Shown one piece after another: positions 1 to 8,002 of a DNA stretch of 51,703 nucleotides (position 1 is the stretch's first letter; each line of letters opens with the position of its first letter). The notes under the pieces are model-generated. The model saw only the letters and a program-made list of their open reading frames with translations, did not search any database and was not told where the DNA came from. This DNA comes from Mycolicibacterium iranicum (GTDB lineage: Bacteria > Actinomycetota > Actinomycetes > Mycobacteriales > Mycobacteriaceae). The position numbers and the translations under genes are program-made. The stretch spans positions 1-51,703 of the forward strand of contig NZ_LWCS01000040.1 in assembly GCF_001650495.1 (NCBI RefSeq). The letters run 5' to 3'.

Positions 1-526
1 CCAGCAACCCGGTCTCTTCGAGCACCCGCACCCCCATCGCCCGCACATAGTCCAGCGTGGAGTCATAGCCACGCTCATCGAGCCACTGCCGCGCCTCGTC
101 CCAGCGCGCCTCCGGCCGGTCGCCGAGGGTGAACAACGCTTCCTTGCAACCCATTTGGGCCCCGCGGCGCGCGACGTCGAGGATCTCGTCGGGCTCCATG
201 AACATGCCGCGCCCCTCGGCGCGCAACCGACCGGGCACCGTGACGAACGTGCAGTAATGGCACGTGTCGCGGCACAGGTGCGTCACCGGGATGAACACCT
301 TGCGCGAATACGACACCGGCAACCCGCCGCCGGGCCCGCGGCGCCCCGCAGCCTCCAACCCCGCATCACGCACCCGCGCCGCCGACGCACACAGATCGGC
401 GAGGTCCTCACCGCGCGCGGTCATCGCCACCGCAGCCTCATCCACGTTGAGGACCACCCCGTCCCGCGCACGCCGCAACACCCGCCGCACCGCAGCCGGA
501 CTGGGGGCATCGAAGTCAGGCCACAC
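1..526 (-). CDS. fbiC: FbiC, 7,8-didemethyl-8-hydroxy-5-deazariboflavin (FO) synthase, N-terminal part
   Basis: Radical-SAM enzyme that makes FO, the deazaflavin chromophore of coenzyme F420. Only the N-terminal 175 codons (CofG half) are present; the frame runs off the left edge of the window. The minus strand reads YSRKVFIPVTHLCRDTCHYC, which holds the [4Fe-4S]/SAM motif CxxxCxxC, then a stretch matching mycobacterial FbiC (TFVTVPGRLRAEG). I place the start at the GTG at 526-524, because an in-frame TAA lies just upstream and an AAGGAG-type ribosome site overlaps that stop. Full mycobacterial FbiC is about 850 residues. It is transcribed away from the catabolic island, but its product is needed for F420, a possible cofactor of the two LLM oxidoreductases nearby. 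Confidence 0.9.
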   Translation of the reverse strand, partial: MWPDFDAPSPAAVRRVLRRARDGVVLNVDEAAVAMTARGEDLADLCASAARVRDAGLEAAGRRGPGGGLPVSYSRKVFIPVTHLCRDTCHYCTFVTVPGRLRAEGRGMFMEPDEILDVARRGAQMGCKEALFTLGDRPEARWDEARQWLDERGYDSTLDYVRAMGVRVLEETGLL

Positions 527-742
527 TCGGTGACGGGCTCCTTACCTCGCGGCGCGGGGACGCGAACGGCATCGGCGGGGATTGCAGCAGCTTTGGATAT
601 TAAATCACTGACTTGGACTCGGCGGTGTCTTGGGCCACCAAGTGGTCCACCCTCTCGATGGACTATGCCATCTAGTTGCATGCAGATGCCGCTAGGAATA
701 GGTTGTATCTAAAATTCACGAAACGTAGTCGAAGGATTGCCG
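527..742. promoter_or_regulatory. Divergent intergenic region between fbiC and the molybdenum hydroxylase operon
   Basis: This 216-bp stretch carries the promoters for fbiC (leftward) and the coxG-like operon (rightward). The sequence TTGTATCTAAAATTC lies at 703-717, about 25 bases before the coxG-like start. Its TAAAAT (710-715) fits a mycobacterial -10 box, so the motif would overlap the promoter core. A weaker relative, TTTGGATATTAAATC, lies at 592-606. No gene was seen here. The motif recurs at other promoters of the island and is proposed as an operator; that role is inferred. Confidence 0.5.
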
Positions 743-1201
743 ATGCCGCGTACCGAGTTTCACCGCGATCTTGCAGTCAAGGCCGCCCCGGGCGATACGT
801 GGGAAGCGTTGACCGACGTCCCTCGCCTGGTCGGCTGGGTCTCGATCGTGGAGAACGCGGTCGAGCTCGAGCACCTCAGCAAGTACACCGCGGTCTTGAT
901 GGACCGACTCGGTCCGTTCAAGCTGCGTGCCGACCTCGACGTGACCGTGAGCGACGTCGAAGGTGGGCGGTCGCTCAAGGTGAAGGCGGTCGGTGAGGAC
1001 CGACAGGTGGGCTCGCGCCTGCTGATCATCGCGACGATGCAAGTTCGCCCGACCACACAAGGGTCGACGATTGTCGTCGACGGCGTGTACGAGGTGACGG
1101 GCAAGGTTGCCAGCATGGGAAGCGGGACTATCAACAAGAAGGCCGAGAAGGTGATGGACGAGTTCTTCGGCGCGGCCGGTGGCGATCTCGGAACATTCTG
1201 A
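743..1201 (+). CDS. CoxG-like SRPBCC-fold protein
   Basis: A 152-residue protein of the CoxG/SRPBCC (START-like) family, which usually accompanies molybdenum hydroxylases of the CO dehydrogenase/xanthine dehydrogenase type. CoxG is reported to help anchor such enzymes at the membrane; that role is assumed here. The ATG at 743 is chosen over a TTG at 737 because GAAGGA (731-736) is well placed for it. The stop TGA overlaps the ATG of the next gene by one base, so it is the first gene of the operon coxG-coxM-coxS-coxL-like. The Cox maturation genes coxD, coxE and coxF are absent from the window. Confidence 0.75.
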   Translation: MPRTEFHRDLAVKAAPGDTWEALTDVPRLVGWVSIVENAVELEHLSKYTAVLMDRLGPFKLRADLDVTVSDVEGGRSLKVKAVGEDRQVGSRLLIIATMQVRPTTQGSTIVVDGVYEVTGKVASMGSGTINKKAEKVMDEFFGAAGGDLGTF

Positions 1202-2010
1202 TGTTGCCGTCTTTTCGGTTGGTGCGACCTCGCAGCCTCGGTGAAGCACTGGAGGCGATCAACGAGGACAAAGTGCCGTACTGCGGTGGCACCGAGCTGT
1301 TACTGGCCATGCGCGCGGGATTGACCCGACCGGAGGCGTTGGTGGACATCAAGAACATCCCCGAGCTGACCGGGATCCGCGTGGACGTCGACGGTCCGCG
1401 GGTGGTCGTACTCGGCAGCGTCGAGCGGCACATGGACCTCGCTGCGCACCCCGTCGTTCGGGAGCAATTACCTATGCTGGCCCAGGTTGAGCGCGGCGTC
1501 GGCAACGCACGTGTTCGCGCCCAGGGATCCATCGGTGGCAATCTGTGCTTCGCCGAACCGAAGTCCGACGTCGCCACTGCGCTAGTGGCCTATGGCGCCG
1601 AGGTGTCACTGATCTCACCCGCCGGCGCCAGGACTGTCGCGGTTAAGGAATTCGTCGCCGGACCGTACTGGGCCGACAAGCAACCCGAGGAGCTTCTGGT
1701 CGATATCCGCGTGCCGGTGCCAGGGAATCGCACGCGCGCGGTCTATCTGAAGTACCAGATCGCCGAGCGACCGACGCTCGGGGTTGCGCTTCTGCACGAC
1801 CCGGACTCCCACGTCTGCAGGCTGGTCGTCGGCGCGCTCGGAGAGGTGCAGACCCTATTCACCTTCGCAGATCCTGGCGAGATCGAGCCCGAAGCAGTGG
1901 CCGGAGAGCTCGACCCCACCCCGGACCTCACCGGGTCGGAACTATACAAGCGGCACGTGGCAGCGGTGTTCATCCGTCGCGCGATGAACGCATTGGAGGA
2001 GGCGGCGTGA
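1201..2010 (+). CDS. FAD-binding medium subunit of a xanthine-dehydrogenase-type molybdenum hydroxylase (CoxM-like)
   Basis: A 269-residue flavoprotein subunit that passes electrons between the iron-sulfur subunit and an external acceptor. The two FAD-binding stretches of the family are visible: YCGGTELLLAMRAG at about residues 27-40, and QGSIGGNLCFAEPKSD at about 108-123. Length is close to that of CoxM proteins. It overlaps the upstream gene by one base (TGATG) and its own stop overlaps the next start as GTGA, so it is translationally coupled on both sides. Confidence 0.88.
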   Translation: MLPSFRLVRPRSLGEALEAINEDKVPYCGGTELLLAMRAGLTRPEALVDIKNIPELTGIRVDVDGPRVVVLGSVERHMDLAAHPVVREQLPMLAQVERGVGNARVRAQGSIGGNLCFAEPKSDVATALVAYGAEVSLISPAGARTVAVKEFVAGPYWADKQPEELLVDIRVPVPGNRTRAVYLKYQIAERPTLGVALLHDPDSHVCRLVVGALGEVQTLFTFADPGEIEPEAVAGELDPTPDLTGSELYKRHVAAVFIRRAMNALEEAA

Positions 2011-2540
2011 GCACCGAAGAACTGTCCGTCGTCGAGATCGTCATGGTGGTCAACGGGACAACCGTGGGGCGCACCGTCGCCCCGCGCACCCTGCTCGTCG
2101 ATTTTTTGCGTGAGGACCTGCGGCTGACCGGTACCAAGGTCAGCTGTGAGCTCCAGGTCTGCGGTGTGTGCACCGTGCTCGTCGACAACCGGCCGGTCAG
2201 CGCGTGCACCTTTCTCGCGGTGGACGCCGATGGTGCGCGCGTACGCACCGTCGAGGGGCTGGCAGAGGAAGGTGCGCCGAATCAGTTGCAGGAGGCCTTC
2301 ATTGACCATCATGCGTTGCAGTGCGGCTTCTGCACCCCGGGATTTTTGATGATGTCGACGGCGCTGCTCGAGTCTGCTGAGGCGCCACTCGACCGCGCGG
2401 AGATCGTTGAGCACCTCGGGGGAAACATCTGCCGGTGCACCGGGTATCAGCCAATCATCGACGCCGTCGCCGATGTCGCGGCGAAGCTGCCACCGTGCAC
2501 AGTACGCCGCAATGGGGCGAACGGAATCCGGTCTTCATGA
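2007..2540 (+). CDS. 2Fe-2S small subunit of a xanthine-dehydrogenase-type molybdenum hydroxylase (CoxS-like)
   Basis: A 177-residue iron-sulfur subunit. The N-terminal plant-type ferredoxin cluster has Cys47, Cys52, Cys55 and Cys67 (CELQVCGVC...C). The C-terminal helical domain has the second cluster with Cys106, Cys109, Cys142 and Cys144 (CGFC...CRCTGYQP). Both sets are complete. Translation starts at a GTG preceded by GGAGGAGG and overlaps the coxM-like stop (GTGA); the end overlaps the coxL-like start (ATGA). Electrons from the molybdenum site would pass through these clusters to the FAD subunit. Confidence 0.92.
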   Translation: MSTEELSVVEIVMVVNGTTVGRTVAPRTLLVDFLREDLRLTGTKVSCELQVCGVCTVLVDNRPVSACTFLAVDADGARVRTVEGLAEEGAPNQLQEAFIDHHALQCGFCTPGFLMMSTALLESAEAPLDRAEIVEHLGGNICRCTGYQPIIDAVADVAAKLPPCTVRRNGANGIRSS

Positions 2541-4855
2541 CCGGCGAGATGCGGTCGGCCCACGCCGACGAGCACCGCATCGTCGGCCGCTCGGTTCGGC
2601 GGCGCGACCTGGTCGAAAAGGTTTTGGGCACCGCTCAATACACTGTCGACTTCACGATGCCGGGGATGTTGCACGCGAAGATCGTCCGCGCCGACCGCGC
2701 ACACGCCGAGATCCTCGACATCGCGACCGAGAAGGCGCTGGGTATGCCAGACGTGATCGCCGTCGTGACCGCCAGCGACTTGGACAAGCTCTTCCCAAGA
2801 TTCGGGCACATCATTTCAGATCACTTCATCCTGGCCACCGGCAAGGTCCGTTATTTCGGAGAGCCGGTGGCGATCGTGCTCGCCGAAACCCGCGCAGCCG
2901 CATCCGATGCCGCCGGCATGGTCGAGGTGAGCTACGACGAGTTGCCTACGGTGATGTCGACGTTCGAGGCGCTTGCGCCCGGCGCGCTGCTGGTGCATGA
3001 GACCAGCTACACCGCCACCGCGGATGCGTCGTTCAAGGAACTCACCGAATCGGGCGAAGGCGACGACGCCGCGGAACTGACCAATGTCGCCCACGAGGTC
3101 AACATCGGCTGGGGCGACGTGGATGCGGCGTTCGCCGACGCGCACCTGATCGTCGAGGGCACCGCCCATTACCCCATGTTGTACGCGTATGCCATGGAGC
3201 CTTATAACGCGGTGGCGTCCTACGGTGACGATGGCCTCACCGTCGTCACCACCGCCCAGCATCCGTTCATGGTCCGCGACGACCTGGCCAGGATCTTCGG
3301 GCTTCCGCTGGCCAAAGTGCGTGTCAGTGCGCCCTACCTCGGCGGGGGATACGGCTCCAAGTCCTATACCAAGGTCGAACCGCTGGCCGCGGTCGCTTCC
3401 TGGATGGTGGGCCGCCCCGTGAAACTCACCCTCTCGGTGGACGAAGCCATCTACACGACCCGCGTCGACGACGCCTGGGTGACGGTCAAAAGCGCTTTCG
3501 ACGCCGACGGGACGATCCTCGCCCGGGAGTTCGACATCACGATGGACTCCGGCGCATACGCAGACAACAGCCCACTGGTGATGGCCAAGTCGGTCAACCG
3601 GTGCTTCGGGCCGTACCGGGTGCCCAATGTGCGCGTCCGCGGCCGCTCCATCTACACCAACACCACGCCGGCGTCGTCGTACCGAGGATTCGGTGCACCG
3701 CAAGGCAATCTGGCCGGCGAGACCAACCTGGATCAGGCCGCCGACCGGCTCGGCATCTCGCGGGCGGAAATCCGTCGTCGCAATCTGGTGCGGTGGGGCG
3801 AGGAGATCCTGCCGAACAATCGGGGCATCGACGCCGACCTGATCGCCGACCTCGACATGGTGGTGGACTCGCTGGAGAGCGGGCGGCGCGACGTCCCTTA
3901 CTACGGAATAGGTTTCGGTGCCGCGGCTTCCGATGCAGGTGCCTACCCGATCTCGACAGCCCAGGTGCGTGTCGAGACCGACGGTTCGGTGATTGTGATG
4001 TCGGGCTCCACTGAGATGGGCCAGGGCAGCAGGTCACTGCTCGCCCAGATCGCGGCCGAGGAATTCGGCATCGACCTCGGCATGGTGTCCGTCGTGCAAT
4101 CCGATACCTCGGCCTCGGCCTACGAACGGACCACGGGGGCAAGCCGCACGACGACGCTTGCCGGGCTCGCGCTCCAGCGCGCGTGCGCCGACGCACGGCA
4201 GAAGCTGCGTGCGATGGCGGCGGAGCTCTGGGAGTGCAGTCTCGACGAGGTGTCCGATCAGCCCGGCGGAGTGAGCGGCCCGGGCGGTAGAGAGGCCGAC
4301 TTCGGCGTGATTGTGCGTAGGTGGTTCGGGGGTTCGGCGGGCGAGGTCACCGGCGTCGGTCTGCTGCGTCGCGAGGGCACCACCAACAAGATGCCCCCGT
4401 TTTGGGAGACTGGGATGGTTGGCGTCGCCGTCGAGATCGACCCGCAGACCGGGTACGTCACGGTCGATCAGCTCGTCACCTGCGCCGACGTCGGATTTGC
4501 AATCAATCCCCAGGCGGTAGAGGGGCAGGATCTCGGGGCCGCCACCCAGGGCCTCGGCGCTGCACTGTTTGAGGAGCTCGTCTACGACGGACCACAGCTG
4601 GTCAACGCCAACGTCGTCGACTACCGGGTTCCCCGGGCCGGGGACCTGGCGCGCCGGATCGACCTGATGATCGCCGAACGCCGCGACGGTGTCGGGCCGT
4701 ACGGTGCCAAGGGTGCAGGCGAGGGTCAGCTCAACCCGATCGGAGGAGCCGTAGCGTCGGCAGTCGCGCAAGCGACCGGGAAATGGCCGACCCGGCTGCC
4801 TCTTACACCAGAGCGGGTGTGGCGACTGATGAACGACCTGCCGGAGTCCGACTGA
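2537..4855 (+). CDS. Molybdopterin-binding large subunit of a xanthine-dehydrogenase-type hydroxylase (CoxL-like)
   Basis: A 772-residue catalytic subunit. The ATG at 2537 overlaps the upstream stop (ATGA) and is preferred to a longer frame with an Arg-rich, unlikely N-terminus. Visible family elements are GGGYGSK near residue 269, SYRGFGAPQ near 380, GSTEMGQGS near 492, and GAKGAGEG near the C-terminus, where Glu729 is the expected catalytic base. The active-site loop SYRGFG resembles xanthine dehydrogenases (AFRGFG), not form I CO dehydrogenase (AYRCSFR) or form II (AYRGAGR). The enzyme therefore most likely hydroxylates a carbon next to nitrogen in an N-heterocycle or oxidises an aldehyde. 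The substrate is unknown. Confidence 0.88.
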   Translation: MTGEMRSAHADEHRIVGRSVRRRDLVEKVLGTAQYTVDFTMPGMLHAKIVRADRAHAEILDIATEKALGMPDVIAVVTASDLDKLFPRFGHIISDHFILATGKVRYFGEPVAIVLAETRAAASDAAGMVEVSYDELPTVMSTFEALAPGALLVHETSYTATADASFKELTESGEGDDAAELTNVAHEVNIGWGDVDAAFADAHLIVEGTAHYPMLYAYAMEPYNAVASYGDDGLTVVTTAQHPFMVRDDLARIFGLPLAKVRVSAPYLGGGYGSKSYTKVEPLAAVASWMVGRPVKLTLSVDEAIYTTRVDDAWVTVKSAFDADGTILAREFDITMDSGAYADNSPLVMAKSVNRCFGPYRVPNVRVRGRSIYTNTTPASSYRGFGAPQGNLAGETNLDQAADRLGISRAEIRRRNLVRWGEEILPNNRGIDADLIADLDMVVDSLESGRRDVPYYGIGFGAAASDAGAYPISTAQVRVETDGSVIVMSGSTEMGQGSRSLLAQIAAEEFGIDLGMVSVVQSDTSASAYERTTGASRTTTLAGLALQRACADARQKLRAMAAELWECSLDEVSDQPGGVSGPGGREADFGVIVRRWFGGSAGEVTGVGLLRREGTTNKMPPFWETGMVGVAVEIDPQTGYVTVDQLVTCADVGFAINPQAVEGQDLGAATQGLGAALFEELVYDGPQLVNANVVDYRVPRAGDLARRIDLMIAERRDGVGPYGAKGAGEGQLNPIGGAVASAVAQATGKWPTRLPLTPERVWRLMNDLPESD

Positions 4856-4870
4856 AGGGCCTCCGTGGGA

Positions 4871-4927
4871 TTGATCTAATATGCAAGTTCAGGGAAGTAC
4901 TGCTCAGCGGCCTTGTAGGGAGGGTTG
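4871..4927 (+). promoter_or_regulatory. Leader and degenerate island motif upstream of gntR
   Basis: TTGATCTAATA at 4871-4881 resembles the island motif TTGTATCTAAAAT but lacks the central TAT. TAATAT within it could be a -10 box. The run AGGGAGGG directly before the gntR ATG is a strong ribosome site. Autoregulation of gntR from this element is inferred. Confidence 0.35.
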
Positions 4928-5635
4928 ATGGCACGCACAGCCGACAAAGCGCTGTCCGACGCTGATGCGGAGAATCTCATCCGCATAGCAGGGTCCGTTC
5001 GCGGAACCTTCCAGTCTGTCGAGGACATGACGCAGGCTTTCATCAGAGAGGCGATCGTCCAGGGCATCTTCCTGCCGGGACAGCGCCTGAACCTGGACAC
5101 CATCGCCGAGTCGCTCGGCGTGAGCCGGATGCCGGTGCGCGCCAGCCTCCGGCAGCTCGAGAACGAGGGTCTGGTCCAGATCAACCACCACCGGGGCGCC
5201 TCGGTGTCGGTGCTGCGCCCCGACGAGATCAACGAGATCTACGAGCTACGTATCCTGCTGGAGTCCTACCTGCTCAAGCTCGCCATCGCTGCCGTCGACG
5301 ACGAGCAGATCGACCATCTAGAGTCCATTGCTCACGAGCTCGAATCGACCCCGGAGCTCGGTAAACGCCTGGAACTTCGCTTCCAGCTGTACGAGACTCT
5401 GTACCGGACCGCCGCTCGTCCCCGTGCCTTGGCCCAGGTCAACATGTTGCGCGGCTCGGTCGGCCGGTATCTGCTCTTGCAGCGCGTCGACGAGCAACAC
5501 AGCCACGAGGAGCTGATCACCCAGCTGCGGGCACGCGACACCGAATCGGCCGTCGCATGGCTCGTCATCCACCTACGCAAGGTCTCACAGCGGCTGCAGG
5601 ACATCGTCGCCACCGAGGAGAAGGCACCCGTCTAG
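4928..5635 (+). CDS. GntR-family transcriptional regulator, FCD subfamily
   Basis: A 235-residue regulator. Residues about 35-95 form the winged helix-turn-helix (IREAIVQGIFLPGQRLN, then IAESLGVSRMPVRASLRQLE). The C-terminal all-helical FCD domain (about 110-225), with the opening LRILLESYLLKLA, usually binds a small carboxylate effector through a metal site. The ATG at 4928 is preferred to the TTG at 4925 because of the AGGGAGGG ribosome site. It sits between the hydroxylase operon and the LLM/transporter operon and is the only regulator in the island, so it probably controls it. It is followed by a hairpin terminator. Confidence 0.88.
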   Translation: MARTADKALSDADAENLIRIAGSVRGTFQSVEDMTQAFIREAIVQGIFLPGQRLNLDTIAESLGVSRMPVRASLRQLENEGLVQINHHRGASVSVLRPDEINEIYELRILLESYLLKLAIAAVDDEQIDHLESIAHELESTPELGKRLELRFQLYETLYRTAARPRALAQVNMLRGSVGRYLLLQRVDEQHSHEELITQLRARDTESAVAWLVIHLRKVSQRLQDIVATEEKAPV

Positions 5636-5654
5636 CCCGACACCCCGAAAACGA

Positions 5655-5682
5655 CACCGGCGCAATACAGTTCGCGCCGGTG
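5655..5682 (+). terminator. Hairpin downstream of gntR
   Basis: A perfect 9-bp inverted repeat, CACCGGCGC and GCGCCGGTG, with a 10-base loop, starts 20 bases after the gntR stop. A short outer CCCCG/CGGGG pairing may extend it. A GTCGTTTG stretch follows but there is no real U-run, as is common for mycobacterial hairpins. Confidence 0.55.
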
Positions 5683-5742
5683 TGCGGGGTCGTTTGACCC
5701 TTTGGACGCCAGGCCGCCGGTGGCCGGAAAATCTTTAACGCA

Positions 5743-5785
5743 GGAGTTACCAACTCCGCACCAAATGAATTGGATTTTGGATACG
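5743..5785. promoter_or_regulatory. Candidate operators upstream of the LLM/TctC operon
   Basis: Two elements are visible. A perfect inverted repeat GGAGTT-ACC-AACTCC occupies 5743-5757. GGATTTTGGATAC at 5772-5784 read on the minus strand is GTATCCAAAATCC, matching the island motif in the reverse orientation. The LLM gene starts 35 bases further on. Operator function is inferred. Confidence 0.4.
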
Positions 5786-5819
5786 CTTTTCTTGCTCGCG
5801 TTCAAAGACAAGGAGAATG

Positions 5820-6842
5820 ATGTCCAAGATCTCATTCGGTGTACGGGTTCCCAACTCGGGCCCGCTCACATCGGTAGCGAACATTACGCGCGCTGCCGAG
5901 GAAGCCGAACAGATGGGCTTCGACTCGATCTTTCTTCACGACCACGTGGTGTGGAGCACCGAAATGCACCGCCACCACATCTCGTCTGGTGCGCATGAGG
6001 CGCTCGTCGACGATCAGTCTGCCGATTTCTACGAAGCGCTGACCACGGTCGGCTACCTCGCAGCCAAGACGTCCCGGGTGCAGATCGGCGTGGCCTGTCT
6101 GGTGATGCCGACACGCAATCCCATCTATGCCGCCAAGCAGCTCGCCACCCTCGACCATCTCACCAACGGTCGCTTGATCGCCGGGGTGGGCCTCGGATCC
6201 AAGGCGTCGAAGGAATCGTCAGAATTCGACGTGTTCGGGGTGCCCTTCTCGGCCAGGGCCCGGATGACCGACGAGTACATCGACGCGATGCGCGCGATCT
6301 GGGAGCAGCCACTGGCCTCCTACTGCGGCAGACACATCGAGTTCAAGGACGCAGAAATCTTTCCCAAGCCGTTGCAGAAGCCCGGGCCTCCGGTGTGGGT
6401 GGGTGGATGGACCGACGCGGCTGCGAAGCGGACCGGACGGGTCGGTGACGGCTGGGTGCCCGGCTGGCTCTCGCCCGCCGAAATGGCCCGCGGCGCAGAG
6501 ATCGTGCGCGACACGGCCGCCGAAATGGGGCGCGACCCCGAGGCCATCACCATTGCCGTCGAGAAGCTCACGGTGATCGACCGCGATCACGACGCTGCGA
6601 TGGCCAGGGCTATCCCCACCGTCAAGACGAGCTCGAACACCTATGAACGCGACGTCGATCAGATCCAGTTCGCGCTCGATCGGCACATCTTCGGTTCCGT
6701 CGAGGCTGTGCGTCAGCGGGTGGGGGAGTTCGTGGAGGCCGGCGTCACGCACTTCGAGCTGAAGTTCATCTACCCGACGATGGACGAACTGACCCGGCAG
6801 ATGGAGCTGTGGGCCGAGGAGATCATTCCCCTCTACCGCTGA
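5820..6842 (+). CDS. LLM class (luciferase-like) flavin/F420-dependent oxidoreductase 1
   Basis: A TIM-barrel protein of 340 residues in the bacterial luciferase-like superfamily, whose members use reduced FMN or coenzyme F420. Family signs are the start KISFGVRVPNSGP, AAEEAEQMGFDSIFLHDHV near 24-42, LDHLTNGRLIAGVGLGS near 111-127, and PPVWVGGWTDAAAKR near 195-209. Two tandem ATGs lie after AGGAG; I take the second (5820), with the first at 5817 equally possible. Such enzymes include RutA- and pyridine-monooxygenase-type ring-opening enzymes as well as F420-dependent dehydrogenases, so the reaction cannot be fixed. It leads the transporter genes tctC and tctAB in the same direction. Confidence 0.82.
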   Translation: MSKISFGVRVPNSGPLTSVANITRAAEEAEQMGFDSIFLHDHVVWSTEMHRHHISSGAHEALVDDQSADFYEALTTVGYLAAKTSRVQIGVACLVMPTRNPIYAAKQLATLDHLTNGRLIAGVGLGSKASKESSEFDVFGVPFSARARMTDEYIDAMRAIWEQPLASYCGRHIEFKDAEIFPKPLQKPGPPVWVGGWTDAAAKRTGRVGDGWVPGWLSPAEMARGAEIVRDTAAEMGRDPEAITIAVEKLTVIDRDHDAAMARAIPTVKTSSNTYERDVDQIQFALDRHIFGSVEAVRQRVGEFVEAGVTHFELKFIYPTMDELTRQMELWAEEIIPLYR

Positions 6843-6907
6843 GAGACGGCCAACCGTCGCAGGATAATTCGACGAATCCGATAGTGAACGAAAGGAAGTG
6901 GCGCGCG

Positions 6908-7963
6908 ATGAACATCACGAAGACGACGAAGACCATTCTGTCAGAGCGACTGCACCGGTCTCGGCGAATGCGGAAAGTGGCCGCGGCGGGGCTCGTCGCC
7001 GCGCTGGCCCTGACGTCGTGCGGTTCGAATAGTGGTTCCGGTGAGTCGGCAGGCGGGGCGTGGACGCCGGAGAAGGACATCAACTGGATCGTCCCCTATA
7101 GCGCCGGTGGCGGATTCGACGTCTACGCCCGCGGTATTGCCGAGGTGATGCAGCAGACCCAGCTGCCCGATGGCGTCAATGTCGTCGTACGCAACATGCC
7201 GCCTCTGCCGCAAGGCATCACAGCGATGTTCAACGAGAAGCCGGACGGATACAACGTCGGCATACTGCCGATGCCCGCCGCAATTGCCCAGCAGATTCAG
7301 GATCCCGATCTGGCCAAGTGGAAGACCAACGAGTTCACCGTTCTCGGCAGCGTGGACGAGAATGCCTATGTCGTCTACGTCGCCGCCGACTCGCCTTTCC
7401 AGACGATCGAAGATCTACAGGCCAAGAAAGGACTGCGGTCACTGACCGTCGAGGAGGGCTCGTCATCGGCTTTGGCCGGTCTGGCGACGATCGAAGCGCT
7501 CGGTCTGGACGCCAATGTCACCTACGGGGCCGAGGGCTCCGCCGAAGTCGTCACCGGATTGATCAGAGGCGACGCCGATTTCATCACCTACGGGTCGACG
7601 GATCTCACCGGCTTCGTGGAGTCGGGGGACATCCGGCCGTTGCTGTTCCTGGGCACCGAGGAGCAGCGCCCCGAGTCGTTGACGTGGCTGGCGAACGTGC
7701 CTACCGCCGAGTCGAAGGGTTTCGAAGATCTCAGCGGCGCTGTGACCGAACTACGACTCATCGTGGCGCCGCCGAACGTGCCCGACAACATCGCGACTTA
7801 TCTGCGCGACACCGTTTATGCCACCATGACGAGCCCCGAGTTCGCTGAGTGGGCGAAGAAGGCCGACCGTCCCATTATCCCGCGCGACTGGCAGGCGGCC
7901 ACCGAGGTGATGAACTCCCAGATCGAGCAGATGGAGGTGCTCGTCCCGTCGCTGTCGAATTGA
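6908..7963 (+). CDS. Tripartite tricarboxylate transporter substrate-binding lipoprotein (TctC/Bug family)
   Basis: A 351-residue extracellular binding protein of a TTT importer, which usually binds di- or tricarboxylates, aromatic acids or other small anions. The N-terminus has a signal peptide with RRMRK and a hydrophobic stretch ending in the lipobox LTSC (Cys about residue 38), so it is lipid-anchored. The mature part begins with WIVPYSAGGGFDVYARG, the conserved first ligand-binding loop of Bug proteins. The ATG at 6908 follows AAAGGAAG. It lies 65 bases after the LLM gene and 39 bases before the permease. Confidence 0.87.
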   Translation: MNITKTTKTILSERLHRSRRMRKVAAAGLVAALALTSCGSNSGSGESAGGAWTPEKDINWIVPYSAGGGFDVYARGIAEVMQQTQLPDGVNVVVRNMPPLPQGITAMFNEKPDGYNVGILPMPAAIAQQIQDPDLAKWKTNEFTVLGSVDENAYVVYVAADSPFQTIEDLQAKKGLRSLTVEEGSSSALAGLATIEALGLDANVTYGAEGSAEVVTGLIRGDADFITYGSTDLTGFVESGDIRPLLFLGTEEQRPESLTWLANVPTAESKGFEDLSGAVTELRLIVAPPNVPDNIATYLRDTVYATMTSPEFAEWAKKADRPIIPRDWQAATEVMNSQIEQMEVLVPSLSN

Positions 7964-8002
7964 GCAGCGTGAATACCTTGGCACCTGTTGAGGAGGTAAT
8001 GC

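Noticed and set aside
592..606. Additional strong copy of the island motif
   Set aside because: TTTGGATATTAAATC resembles the motif only partly and lacks GTATC; kept as a weak relative only.
743..4855. Aerobic CO dehydrogenase operon (coxGMSL)
   Set aside because: The large-subunit loop is SYRGFG, not AYRCSFR or AYRGAGR, so CO oxidation is unlikely.
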